From NCBI GenBank assembly GCA_017473905.1, contig JAFUJA010000006.1, positions 1 through 40,404 of the forward strand: a DNA stretch of 40,404 nt. Direction: 5' to 3'. The stretch comes from Lachnospiraceae bacterium (lineage in GTDB: Bacteria; Bacillota; Clostridia; Lachnospirales; Lachnospiraceae). The translations under genes and the position numbers were made by a program. Under the pieces are notes generated by a model. That model was given only the letters and a program-made list of their open reading frames with translations, ran no database searches and had not been told where the DNA came from. Positions 23,389 to 30,316 of this stretch are shown one piece after another (position 1 is the first letter of the stretch; each line of letters opens with the position of its first letter).

Positions 23389-23414
23389 CATGCATGAACG
23401 GCTACGGATATAAT
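23385..23414 (+). promoter_or_regulatory. Candidate distal promoter of the FecR gene, overlapping the divergent promoter
   Basis: TATAAT at 23409-23414 with TCAACA (23385-23390) 18 bp upstream. The -35 overlaps the minus-strand -35 of the phosphoesterase promoter, so the two may compete for polymerase. Confidence 0.45.
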
Positions 23415-23446
23415 TGTGTAAAACCACATAAAAAAACAGATTATCC

Positions 23447-23475
23447 TTGTTTTTTTAATGTGAGGAAATTATAGT
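23447..23475 (+). promoter_or_regulatory. Candidate proximal promoter of the FecR gene
   Basis: TTGTTT (23447-23452), 17 bp, TATAGT (23470-23475), about 24 nt of leader before the ATG at 23506. Either this or the distal site could be the main promoter. Confidence 0.45.
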
Positions 23476-23505
23476 TATTTTATCAAAGCGAGGAGAGAGA
23501 ATCAT

Positions 23506-24495
23506 ATGAAAAAGGGAGCAAAAATTATCATCGGTTGTTCGGCAGTTGCACTTGTGGCCGTAATTGGAATAGGAATTGCCTTCTTCTTAAACAGAGGGGA
23601 AGCCTACAGAGTGGTTTCGGTACTTTCCGTAGACGGAACTGCACAGGTTGAAAGAGAAACCGTTGGCGCACTTGATGTATATGAAGGGATGACACTGCAA
23701 AACGGCGACAGTGTTTCCGTGGAAGGCAACAGCTCCATGATTATGCAGATGGATGAGGATAAATTTGCCTATGTAGAGCAGAATACATTATTTTCACTGG
23801 TGGCTGAAGGAAGTGCAAGAAACAGCAAAACCAGATTTGAGTTGGAACGGGGGGCAATTACATCTGATGTGCAGAATAAATTATCATCCGATTCCAGTTA
23901 TGAATTAAGCACTCCCAATTCGGTTATGGCAATCAGAGGAACCGTTGTACGCGTGTCAAGCCTGACCAGAGATGAGTGGATTACAATGTTCCCCGAACTG
24001 GAGAGTGTACTCGGTGAATATGAGGAGTATGACACTATTACCAGACTTTCCACATTCGAGGGTACAATGGCGGTAAGACTCCGTTATCCTGACGGAACAG
24101 AGGATTCGGAAGAGAAACTGATTTCCTCCGGAAAAGAAATCTGGGTAGGCGGTAACGGAACAGACAGCCGGTATCTTGGAGATATTACGGATATTGATAT
24201 TGATACTCTGGGTGATGAAGCAATAGCAGCCCTGCTTGCAATTCTCGGAGACAATCCGGAGCTTTGTTTTACGGAGTCCGAGCTTAAAAATATGCAGGAA
24301 AAATTACAGACGGAAGGTTCGTATCCTGTATATTTCTTCGTAGACGGCGTGTTATTCGGTACCCAGTTTGTAGAAGCGGGAGGATGTCCTGAGGAGCCTT
24401 CACTGCTTCCTACACCGGAAGGCTACTGGGATGTGGATTTTAATAAAACCGTAGAAGAAACCGTCTATGTCCATTGGATATCAACAAGCAATTAG
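23506..24495 (+). CDS. Membrane-anchored FecR-domain protein with B-repeat-like tail
   Basis: 329 residues. An N-terminal signal anchor (about 6-28, no lipobox) places the rest outside the cell. Residues about 35-175 form a FecR domain (GTAQVERETVG, LQNGDSVSVEGNSSMIMQ, FELERGAITSDV, STPNSVMAIRGTVVRVS), a beta-rich module found in signalling and surface proteins. The last ~55 residues (YPVYFFVDGVLF ... GYWDVDFNKTVEETVYVHW) look like a single Flg_new/InlB B-repeat-type module, typical of Gram-positive surface proteins. No iron-uptake genes are nearby, so a FecA-type role is unlikely. It lies beside a GGDEF and a CHASE2 cyclase gene, suggesting an extracellular signalling partner. Confidence 0.82.
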   Translation: MKKGAKIIIGCSAVALVAVIGIGIAFFLNRGEAYRVVSVLSVDGTAQVERETVGALDVYEGMTLQNGDSVSVEGNSSMIMQMDEDKFAYVEQNTLFSLVAEGSARNSKTRFELERGAITSDVQNKLSSDSSYELSTPNSVMAIRGTVVRVSSLTRDEWITMFPELESVLGEYEEYDTITRLSTFEGTMAVRLRYPDGTEDSEEKLISSGKEIWVGGNGTDSRYLGDITDIDIDTLGDEAIAALLAILGDNPELCFTESELKNMQEKLQTEGSYPVYFFVDGVLFGTQFVEAGGCPEEPSLLPTPEGYWDVDFNKTVEETVYVHWISTSN

Positions 24496-24527
24496 ACAGC
24501 CGCAGAGGGTGTAAAAGAGGGATAGTA

Positions 24528-24580
24528 AAAAGAGTTCTTTTTACCGGTTTGATTCCGGAAAAAGAACTCTTTGTTTTTAT
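24528..24580 (+). terminator. Intrinsic terminator after the FecR gene
   Basis: A long stem (AAAGAGTTC... from 24528, closing with CCGG at 24544-24547) pairs with CCGG (24555-24558) and the following AAAAAGAACTCTTT, then TTGTTTTTA. The A-rich left arm lets it also act for the convergent GGDEF gene. Confidence 0.85.
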
Positions 24581-24585
24581 AAAAC

Positions 24586-25605
24586 TTATTCGGGAAGGAT
24601 GTGTATTACTCTGTTTCGACCGTGCTCTTTTGCGTAGTAAAGCTTTTCGTCGGCAGATTTTACATTTTCTTCCGTGGTCATGTCTGCGTTTAATTCGCTG
24701 ACACCGAAGCTCATGGTTACTTTGATTTCTAAATCTTCGAATTTACAAACGGAAGCCTCTACGTTCTGACGGCATTGCTCGGCGAAGGCTCTGGCTTCCT
24801 CTAAATCTTTGCCGGGAAGCAGTAGGATAAATTCCTCGCCACCCCATCTGAATACACCGTCATCGATTCCTGCGAGGCTTGAGTAAAGGTTGGCTACATG
24901 CTTTAAAACCGCATCTCCTGCATTGTGTCCCCAGGTATCGTTTACTTTCTTAAAATGGTCAATATCGCAGATGATAAGGGAAGCTTTTTTGCTGGAAAGG
25001 ATGGGAACAATATTCTTTTCATAATGAGAATAGAGTCCGCGACGGTTTTTTAAACCTGTTAACTGATCTTCCAGTGCTTCGTTGTAGAGAAGATAGGATT
25101 CCAATGTTCTTCCGCAAAAAGCGGTAGCAAGGGTCAGACGCTTGATATCTGCTTCCGTAAAAGCCGCATCCTTGCCTTCCGCATCCAGTTTGTTGATTGC
25201 CTGATAGGCCCCGATTACTACCCCGTCTGCGTTTGTTACGGGCAGTGTAAGGATGGATTTGGTTACATATCCGGAATTTTTATCCACGTCACTGTTAAAA
25301 CGGGAATCGTTATAAGGATCATTGATAATGAGAACTTCATTGTTCTGAATGGAAGCCCCGATTAAGCCGCTGCCTTCAGGAATGGTGATTTTACCGATTT
25401 CGAGTGCAGCCAGGGTCCAAACCTGATGTTTCTTTTTATCCCAGAACCAAAAACTTGCCCTGTCTGAATTTACAAGGGTTCTTCCAAGGTCTGTTAAAAG
25501 AACCAGAGTTGAGGATAATTCTTTTTCCTCAAAGAGGCGTTGCATGTAATAAAAAATTTTTTCTAAAAGTTCGTCTGATGAAAGATATTTATTTTCCTTA
25601 TCCAT
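24586..25605 (-). CDS. GAF-GGDEF diguanylate cyclase
   Basis: 339 residues from the ATG whose codon ends at 25605 (MDKENKY), with GGGGAGG upstream; the frame extends further but crosses the promoter. Residues about 25-170 are a GAF domain with the NKLD motif (138-141), a feature of cyclic-nucleotide-binding GAF domains but also found in others. The GGDEF domain (180-339) starts EDQLTGLKNRRGLY and has GGEEF at 255-259. The position five residues before it reads GIDD instead of RxxD, so the inhibitory I-site is lost. Cytoplasmic. It sits between the FecR gene and the CHASE2 cyclase gene, divergent from the latter. Cyclase activity is expected. Confidence 0.9.
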   Translation of the reverse strand: MDKENKYLSSDELLEKIFYYMQRLFEEKELSSTLVLLTDLGRTLVNSDRASFWFWDKKKHQVWTLAALEIGKITIPEGSGLIGASIQNNEVLIINDPYNDSRFNSDVDKNSGYVTKSILTLPVTNADGVVIGAYQAINKLDAEGKDAAFTEADIKRLTLATAFCGRTLESYLLYNEALEDQLTGLKNRRGLYSHYEKNIVPILSSKKASLIICDIDHFKKVNDTWGHNAGDAVLKHVANLYSSLAGIDDGVFRWGGEEFILLLPGKDLEEARAFAEQCRQNVEASVCKFEDLEIKVTMSFGVSELNADMTTEENVKSADEKLYYAKEHGRNRVIHILPE

Positions 25606-25648
25606 AGATCCTCCCCGTTTCAGATTGATAATCTTTTTCACTGGGTTG

Positions 25649-25677
25649 ATTATAGCACAGAATGATTTCTTTTTAAA
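25649..25677 (-). promoter_or_regulatory. SigA-type promoter of the GAF-GGDEF gene
   Basis: Minus-strand TTTAAA (25672-25677), 17 bp, TATAAT (25649-25654). Only about 8 bp separate it from the divergent -35 of the CHASE2 cyclase promoter. Confidence 0.65.
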
Positions 25678-25685
25678 GTAAAAAG

Positions 25686-25714
25686 ATGACGGATATAGTG
25701 TTTTATGATATAAT
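25686..25714 (+). promoter_or_regulatory. SigA-type promoter of the CHASE2 cyclase gene
   Basis: ATGACG (25686-25691), 17 bp, TATAAT (25709-25714). It is nearly back to back with the minus-strand promoter at 25649-25677, so one bound regulator could affect both signalling genes. Confidence 0.65.
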
Positions 25715-25741
25715 AAAAATGTATTTTGGGAGGGAATTGAC

Positions 25742-27538
25742 ATGAAGAAAAATCTTATTCTTATTCTGGAAACCTTGTTAATCGGAATTTTAGCGTTTGT
25801 ATTATGCTATTCCGACTATTTCTCTGCGTTGAATTCCCTTTATAAAGATAAGCTGTACCAGCAACCGAGAGCTGTTGACAGTTCTATTAAAATCATTGGT
25901 GTGGATGAAAAAACTCTGGATGCCTACGGTCCATACGGAACATGGTCCAGACAGGTTTATGCGGATATTCTTCAGACGTTAGGTGATTATCCCGCGGTGG
26001 TTGGTTTCGATATTATGTTCGTGGGAAACATGGAAGAAGCCGGAGATAAGGCATTTGCGGAGTGTTTGACCGAACGGGACAATATCGTTCTTGCATCCCA
26101 TCTGGTGTATTCTACTAAAGTTGAATATGATGAAAACGGTAACTTTACACAGAATCCTTTTCATGTGGATATGGTGGAATATCCTTACGCAACAGGAAAT
26201 GCGTCTTTGGGGTTTGCAAATACTTCAGCGGATTCGGATGGTGTGGTTCGTTCCATTGTGCCGAAAGTGACACTTTCGACGGAAAACGGAGAAGAGCAGC
26301 ATTATTCCTTTTCCTATCAGGTGTATAAAAAGTATTGTGAGAGAACCGGTACAACTATGCGGGAACCCGAATTGGATGATAACGGTGCACAGTGGATTTA
26401 CTACGCAGGAAAGCCTTATGAATATGAGTGTATCTCCCTGGTTGATTTGTTGGAAGGCAAAGTAGATGCCAGAGTTTTTACAAATTGTATTGTATTGGTA
26501 GGGGCATATGCCACAGGTCTTCAGGACCAGTTTGGAGTACCGAACAGTAGAAATCAGATGTTTGGAGTGGAAATCAATGCAAATGTGGTGCAGGGACTTC
26601 TTGACGAGACCTATCCTCATATTTCCGACCGGTTACTGACTTCTTTGGTGATTTCGCTCCTCTCCATGGGATTTTTCCTTTTGTTTACCAAGCTGCATAT
26701 CAAATGGGGAACTTTAATCTTTGCGATTTCGGAAGTTACGACGATTGTGTCAGGTATATTACTGTATACCAAAGGCGGCATTGCGACCCCGGGTTTTTAT
26801 CTGGTTTCTTTTCTGGCAATAGATTATGTAATTGCTCTTGCCGCGGGATATTTAAGAGAATGGGTTGCTAAAAGAAAAATTGCTTCCGTTTTCAGAAAGT
26901 ATGTGGCACCACAGGTTGTGGATGATATTATGAAGTCCGGAAAATATAAAATCCGCCTTGGGGGTGAAACCAGAAATATAGCAGTGCTTTTTGTAGATAT
27001 CCGTGGTTTTACTCCTCTGTCAGAAAGCTTGGAACCGGCACAAGTGGTGGAAATACTTAATGAATATTTAAATCTGACAACAAAGTCAGTTTTTGCAAAT
27101 AAAGGAACCTTGGATAAGTTTATCGGAGATGCAACCATGGCGGTTTTTAACGCCCCTTTTGATTTGGATGATTATGAATTCCATGCGGTTTGTGCGGCGT
27201 GGGATATTGTTGCCGGGGCCAAGGCTTTGGATGAAATGTGCATGACGAAATTCGGTAAAAGCGTTGCTTTTGGTGTGGGTGTTAACTGCGGAGAAGCGGT
27301 GGTTGGTAATATCGGTTGCGATTTCAGAATGGATTATACGGCAATCGGTGATACCGTAAATACTGCGGCCCGACTGGAATCCAATGCAAAAAGAGGACAG
27401 GTTTTGATTAGTGAGTATATTTATGAAAAAGTAAAAGACCGTGTTACGGTTAATGAAGTCGGTGAGATTCCCCTGAAAGGGAAATCAAAAGGTGTGTTTG
27501 TTTATGAACTCACAGGAATTGAGGGAAAGGAGGCGTAA
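25742..27538 (+). CDS. CHASE2-domain class III adenylate cyclase
   Basis: 598 residues, predicted to make cAMP in response to an external signal. One membrane segment (4-23), an extracellular CHASE2 sensor (about 30-290, with IIGVDEKTLDAYGPYGTWSR and FDIMF typical), three membrane segments (about 299-316, 322-342 and 350-369), then a class III cyclase domain (about 400-590). Metal aspartates Asp419 (VLFVDIRGF) and Asp463 (KFIGDATM) are present; Lys459 and Thr538 fit adenine recognition, and Asn540 with Arg544 (GDTVNTAARLE) are the transition-state pair. Start ATG with GGGAGG upstream. Adenylate cyclases of this type are uncommon in Clostridia. Followed 3 nt later by the TIM-barrel gene. Confidence 0.92.
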   Translation: MKKNLILILETLLIGILAFVLCYSDYFSALNSLYKDKLYQQPRAVDSSIKIIGVDEKTLDAYGPYGTWSRQVYADILQTLGDYPAVVGFDIMFVGNMEEAGDKAFAECLTERDNIVLASHLVYSTKVEYDENGNFTQNPFHVDMVEYPYATGNASLGFANTSADSDGVVRSIVPKVTLSTENGEEQHYSFSYQVYKKYCERTGTTMREPELDDNGAQWIYYAGKPYEYECISLVDLLEGKVDARVFTNCIVLVGAYATGLQDQFGVPNSRNQMFGVEINANVVQGLLDETYPHISDRLLTSLVISLLSMGFFLLFTKLHIKWGTLIFAISEVTTIVSGILLYTKGGIATPGFYLVSFLAIDYVIALAAGYLREWVAKRKIASVFRKYVAPQVVDDIMKSGKYKIRLGGETRNIAVLFVDIRGFTPLSESLEPAQVVEILNEYLNLTTKSVFANKGTLDKFIGDATMAVFNAPFDLDDYEFHAVCAAWDIVAGAKALDEMCMTKFGKSVAFGVGVNCGEAVVGNIGCDFRMDYTAIGDTVNTAARLESNAKRGQVLISEYIYEKVKDRVTVNEVGEIPLKGKSKGVFVYELTGIEGKEA

Positions 27539-27541
27539 TAT

Positions 27542-28318
27542 ATGCCCAAATATCTGATTATTCCCCAGCGGGACAAATTGGATGAAAGTTTAAAGCTGGC
27601 TGCGGCTTACGGGCTGGGATTTGAATTTAATGATTTTTTTCATCCGGACGTTTTAGATAATGATTCTTTGTGTCAGGACATTGTCTCTGCTTATCAGCGG
27701 ATTATATTACCGGAGCTGCTTACCAGCCACGGTGATTTCTTTGATGTGCTTATATTCAGTTATGACCGCAAAATAAGGGAAATCAGTGAAGAGCGTATTC
27801 GCCGTAGTATTGAAGTGACTGCTTCTCTCGGAGTAAAGACTTTTATTTTTCACTCTAATTTGAATCCTCAATTGACTGCAGAAGTCTATAGAAAGAATTT
27901 TCAGGAAAAGAACGTTGCATTTTGGTCCGGATTGGCAACAGAGTATCCGGAATGTAATTTTTATATCGAGAACATGTTTGATTCGGACGCAGAACCGCTT
28001 GCTTTGCTTGCGGAGCAATTAAGGCATATTCCGAATTTTGGTATTGCTTTGGATTATGCCCATGCATGCATTTACAGCCCTGAACCGGAGAAGTTTATTA
28101 AGACACTTGCGCCTTATATCCGTCATGTACACATTAACGATAATGACGGAAAAGAAGATCTTCATCTTCCTGTGGGGGATGGTTGTCTGGATTGGGAAAA
28201 ATTCCTTGTTTTACAGAAGGTGTATTTCCCGAATGCTACGGTGTTGGTGGAGAACACGGGCGTTGAAGCACAGCGTAAATCTTTGGATTATATGAAAAAA
28301 AGAGGTTTTTTTGAATGA
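27542..28318 (+). CDS. Sugar-phosphate isomerase/epimerase-like TIM-barrel protein
   Basis: 258 residues of the xylose isomerase-like / AP endonuclease 2 superfamily. Features: LAAAYGLGFEFNDFFHPD near the N-terminus, VKTFIFHSNL in the middle, NFYIENMFD with the metal-type glutamate, FGIALDYAHAC and the HVHINDNDGKEDLHLPVGDG motif carrying conserved His and Asp ligands. Start ATG with AAGGAGGCG upstream; 3 nt after the adenylate cyclase stop and overlapping birA by 4 nt. It probably uses divalent metal to isomerise or epimerise a sugar derivative, but the substrate is unknown. DNA repair (Nfo) is less likely because the length and N-terminus differ. Confidence 0.8.
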   Translation: MPKYLIIPQRDKLDESLKLAAAYGLGFEFNDFFHPDVLDNDSLCQDIVSAYQRIILPELLTSHGDFFDVLIFSYDRKIREISEERIRRSIEVTASLGVKTFIFHSNLNPQLTAEVYRKNFQEKNVAFWSGLATEYPECNFYIENMFDSDAEPLALLAEQLRHIPNFGIALDYAHACIYSPEPEKFIKTLAPYIRHVHINDNDGKEDLHLPVGDGCLDWEKFLVLQKVYFPNATVLVENTGVEAQRKSLDYMKKRGFFE

Positions 28319-29058
28319 AAAAAAACAGATTTTCTGTCTGGCATAAAGAATTGACCGACTCAACCAACGAAGATGCAAAAAGAGCATTTTTGGAAAATGG
28401 TTTGGAAAACGGTGTATTTGTGGCAGATGCTCAGACTGCGGGAAAAGGAAGAAGAGGAAGAAGCTTCTATTCTGCAATAGACGGTATTTACATGTCTGTC
28501 CTGTTTCAATCCGAACTGGGACCTGAAAAAGTTGTAAAAGTTACAACTGCGGTTTCTGTTCTGGTTGCAGAAGTGATAGAGCGGGTTACCGGTAAAAGTG
28601 TGGGAATTAAATGGGTAAATGACCTCTATTACCGTAATTATAAGGTTTGTGGTATTTTAACAGAAGTGATTCCGAACAGTGACCCAAACGGTCATCCGGC
28701 ATATATTGTCGGAATCGGAATTAATTTGGCAGGAACCGGCTTCCCGGAAGAATTAAAAAATATTGCCGGCGTACTTTATGAGGAAAGTGTTACGCCGGAA
28801 ATAAAACAGGAGATTATAAAAGGAATTGTAGCCGGGTTTGAAAATCTTCTGGATCATTTGGAAGATTATGATTATATTTCCGCCTATCGGGCGCGTTCCA
28901 TTGTTTTGGGGCAGGAAATTACCTGTTATGAAGGAAATTGTGTCAGAAATGCGAAGGTTGTCGATATAGACGACGACGGTGGCCTTGTGATAGAGACGGA
29001 AGAAGGGGCAAGAGAAGTACTTCGAAGCGGAGAAATTACCATACGGGTAAAAAATTGA
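28315..29058 (+). CDS. birA: Biotin--[acetyl-CoA-carboxylase] ligase
   Basis: Activates biotin to biotinyl-AMP and attaches it to the biotin carrier of carboxylases. 247 residues. It lacks the N-terminal DNA-binding domain of the bifunctional E. coli type, so it is a monofunctional ligase. Visible: DSTNEDAKRA, biotinyl-AMP loop GKGRRGRSF at 43-51, GIKWVNDLYY with the catalytic lysine, CGILTE and IGIGINL. A small C-terminal domain ends near GEITIRVKN. Start ATG overlaps the stop of the TIM-barrel gene. Assignment is firm. Confidence 0.94.
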   Translation: MKKNRFSVWHKELTDSTNEDAKRAFLENGLENGVFVADAQTAGKGRRGRSFYSAIDGIYMSVLFQSELGPEKVVKVTTAVSVLVAEVIERVTGKSVGIKWVNDLYYRNYKVCGILTEVIPNSDPNGHPAYIVGIGINLAGTGFPEELKNIAGVLYEESVTPEIKQEIIKGIVAGFENLLDHLEDYDYISAYRARSIVLGQEITCYEGNCVRNAKVVDIDDDGGLVIETEEGAREVLRSGEITIRVKN

Positions 29059-29149
29059 CAAGTAAATATTCTGGTAAAAATTAAACGTAGACAGTTGTGT
29101 CGTTTTTATATTATGCTTAATTAATCAATTGTAAGGAGAGAAGATAAAA

Positions 29150-29377
29150 ATGTTAAACCCTGCAAAGTTACTTAGTTTAAAAAAGGATTGGGAGGCGTTT
29201 TCGGCACGTCATCCGAAGTTTGTACAGTTTATATCCACAGTGGCGGCAAACGGAATAGGTGTTGGAAGCATTATTGACGTTACTGTCACATTACCAAACG
29301 GAAAGACATTTCAGTCAAATATGAGACTGACACAGGAAGATGTTTCTTTTGTGGAAGGTTTTACAAAGAATATGTAG
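29150..29377 (+). CDS. Conserved small protein of unknown function
   Basis: 75 residues, starting MLNPAKLLSLKKDWEAF with AAGGAGAG upstream. The first half is a likely helix ending in HPKFVQFIS; the second half has GTIIDVTVTLPNG-like beta structure (here GSIIDVTVTLPNGKTF) and ends LTQEDVSFVEGFTKN. I recall similar short proteins in other Lachnospiraceae but know no name or function. No signal peptide or cysteine. It stands 91 nt after birA and 75 nt before the His-rich gene, and is probably transcribed on its own or with the latter. Confidence 0.65.
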   Translation: MLNPAKLLSLKKDWEAFSARHPKFVQFISTVAANGIGVGSIIDVTVTLPNGKTFQSNMRLTQEDVSFVEGFTKNM

Positions 29378-29452
29378 ATTCCGGCGCAAAACAGGGAGAA
29401 ACAGAATAAGAGATATTTTATATTTTAAAGGAAAACAAACGGAGAGACAAAA

Positions 29453-29998
29453 TTGAAGAAGAAAATAGCAGCGATTGTTGCCGGAAGTATTGCCATGGTA
29501 GCTATAGGGGGCGGCCACGGTGAGGAAGTAAAAGAAAATGTTCCGGTAAAAGAAAAGCACTATAAGATAGCAGAACATGAAATAAAAGAACCGTTTCCTT
29601 TGGGAGAAGGCGGCGGTGAAGGCGGAGAAAACGGTCACGGAGCCAAAATCGGTCTTCCGGAAGAGTCACCTAATAAGGAACATGTACACGGATATTCAAA
29701 CGAGCAGCTTCTTGAGATGGCATTTGAGTTTTATGAAGCTGTAAACGGTCACAGCCCCATGCATGGTGCTTGTGAAGATTTGGAACATGAAATGGTCAGC
29801 ATCAAGCTGTTCAATATTGAAGGCGACCGTTTTTATATTTGTGAAACCTATACGGTTCACCGTGTCAGCGGAGTCGGAACCGATTCCCAGGGTGAAAAAG
29901 TGGAGTTGCTTCATCCGGACAAGATTGAGCATCATTTACTGGAGGAATTTACGGATCATGATGAGCTTTTTACCGGAGAACTGTTCTCGGAAGATTAA
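29453..29998 (+). CDS. Exported-type His/Glu/Gly-rich unknown protein
   Basis: 181 residues, not recognised. Initiation is at TTG 29453, supported by GGAGAG at 29441-29446. A short basic-hydrophobic N-terminus (KKKIAAIVAGSIAMVAIGGG) looks like a signal peptide, but there is no lipobox and no clear cleavage motif. The following region is low complexity: Glu/Lys then GEGGGEGGENGHGAK. The C-terminal ~115 residues look folded (YSNEQLLEMAFEFYEAVNG ... RFYICETYTVHRVSG), with many histidines, including an HH pair and EHE/DHD triplets, suggesting metal binding (inference). A terminator follows. Confidence 0.6.
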   Translation: MKKKIAAIVAGSIAMVAIGGGHGEEVKENVPVKEKHYKIAEHEIKEPFPLGEGGGEGGENGHGAKIGLPEESPNKEHVHGYSNEQLLEMAFEFYEAVNGHSPMHGACEDLEHEMVSIKLFNIEGDRFYICETYTVHRVSGVGTDSQGEKVELLHPDKIEHHLLEEFTDHDELFTGELFSED

Positions 29999-30020
29999 AA
30001 TCGTATAAAATACAAAGGCG

Positions 30021-30056
30021 GATAAAGCAGGCACTGAATTGGTGTCTGCTTTTTAT
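30021..30056 (+). terminator. Intrinsic terminator after the His-rich gene
   Basis: GATAAAGCAGGCAC (30021-30034) pairs with GTGTCTGCTTTTTATC (from 30042) with a small bulge; a T-run is part of the right arm. Confidence 0.65.
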
Positions 30057-30235
30057 CTGCTTAGCCGGTGTATTCACACAGTCTGCGGAGGAAGATAAAT
30101 GAATGCCGGAAGTCCAAAACTCACCCTCTCGAAACAGGAAGTATTCGCAGTAGAAAAGTTATAACATATTTCTGTCAGCCATATAATATTAGAGTCTAAA
30201 AAGGCAGAAGAATAAAAAAAGTTAAATTTTTTTAA
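30057..30235. other. Intergenic stretch upstream of the ABC exporter
   Basis: The gap between 29998 and 30317 is 318 bases. After the terminator it contains a 21-codon frame at 30099-30164 (MNAGSPKLTLSKQEVFAVEKL) preceded by GGAGGA (30087-30092), and a TATAAT (30182-30187) with no good -35. No RNA gene or repeat is recognised before the promoter at 30236. The small frame may be a leader peptide, a relic or chance. Confidence 0.4.
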
Positions 30236-30271
30236 TTGACATATGTGATACATGGGTGTATATATGTGATA
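30236..30271 (+). promoter_or_regulatory. ABC exporter promoter with 10-bp direct repeat
   Basis: TTGACA (30236-30241), 17 bp, TATATA (30259-30264), a strong SigA-type promoter. ATATGTGATA occurs twice, at 30241-30250 and 30262-30271, exactly 21 bp apart, so both copies face the same side of the helix. One copy overlaps the spacer and the other the -10 and start-point region, the layout expected of a regulator-binding site. Confidence 0.7.
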
Positions 30272-30316
30272 AGCACAGTTAAAACAGACTGTTATTTTGA
30301 GTAAGGGGAGAATGAA

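Noticed and set aside
23506-24495. FecR as an iron-uptake regulator
   Set aside because: No FecA, FecI-type sigma factor or siderophore transporter is nearby, and the protein has a Gram-positive surface-type tail.
25606-25743. N-terminal extension of the GAF-GGDEF protein
   Set aside because: The extension crosses the promoter at 25649-25677 and has no RBS; MDKENKY with GGGGAGG is the better start.
29055-29083. TTGACA at the end of birA as a promoter for the 75-residue gene
   Set aside because: No acceptable -10 at 16-18 bp (AAATTA/AATTAA); it may be weak at best, so it was not listed as a feature.
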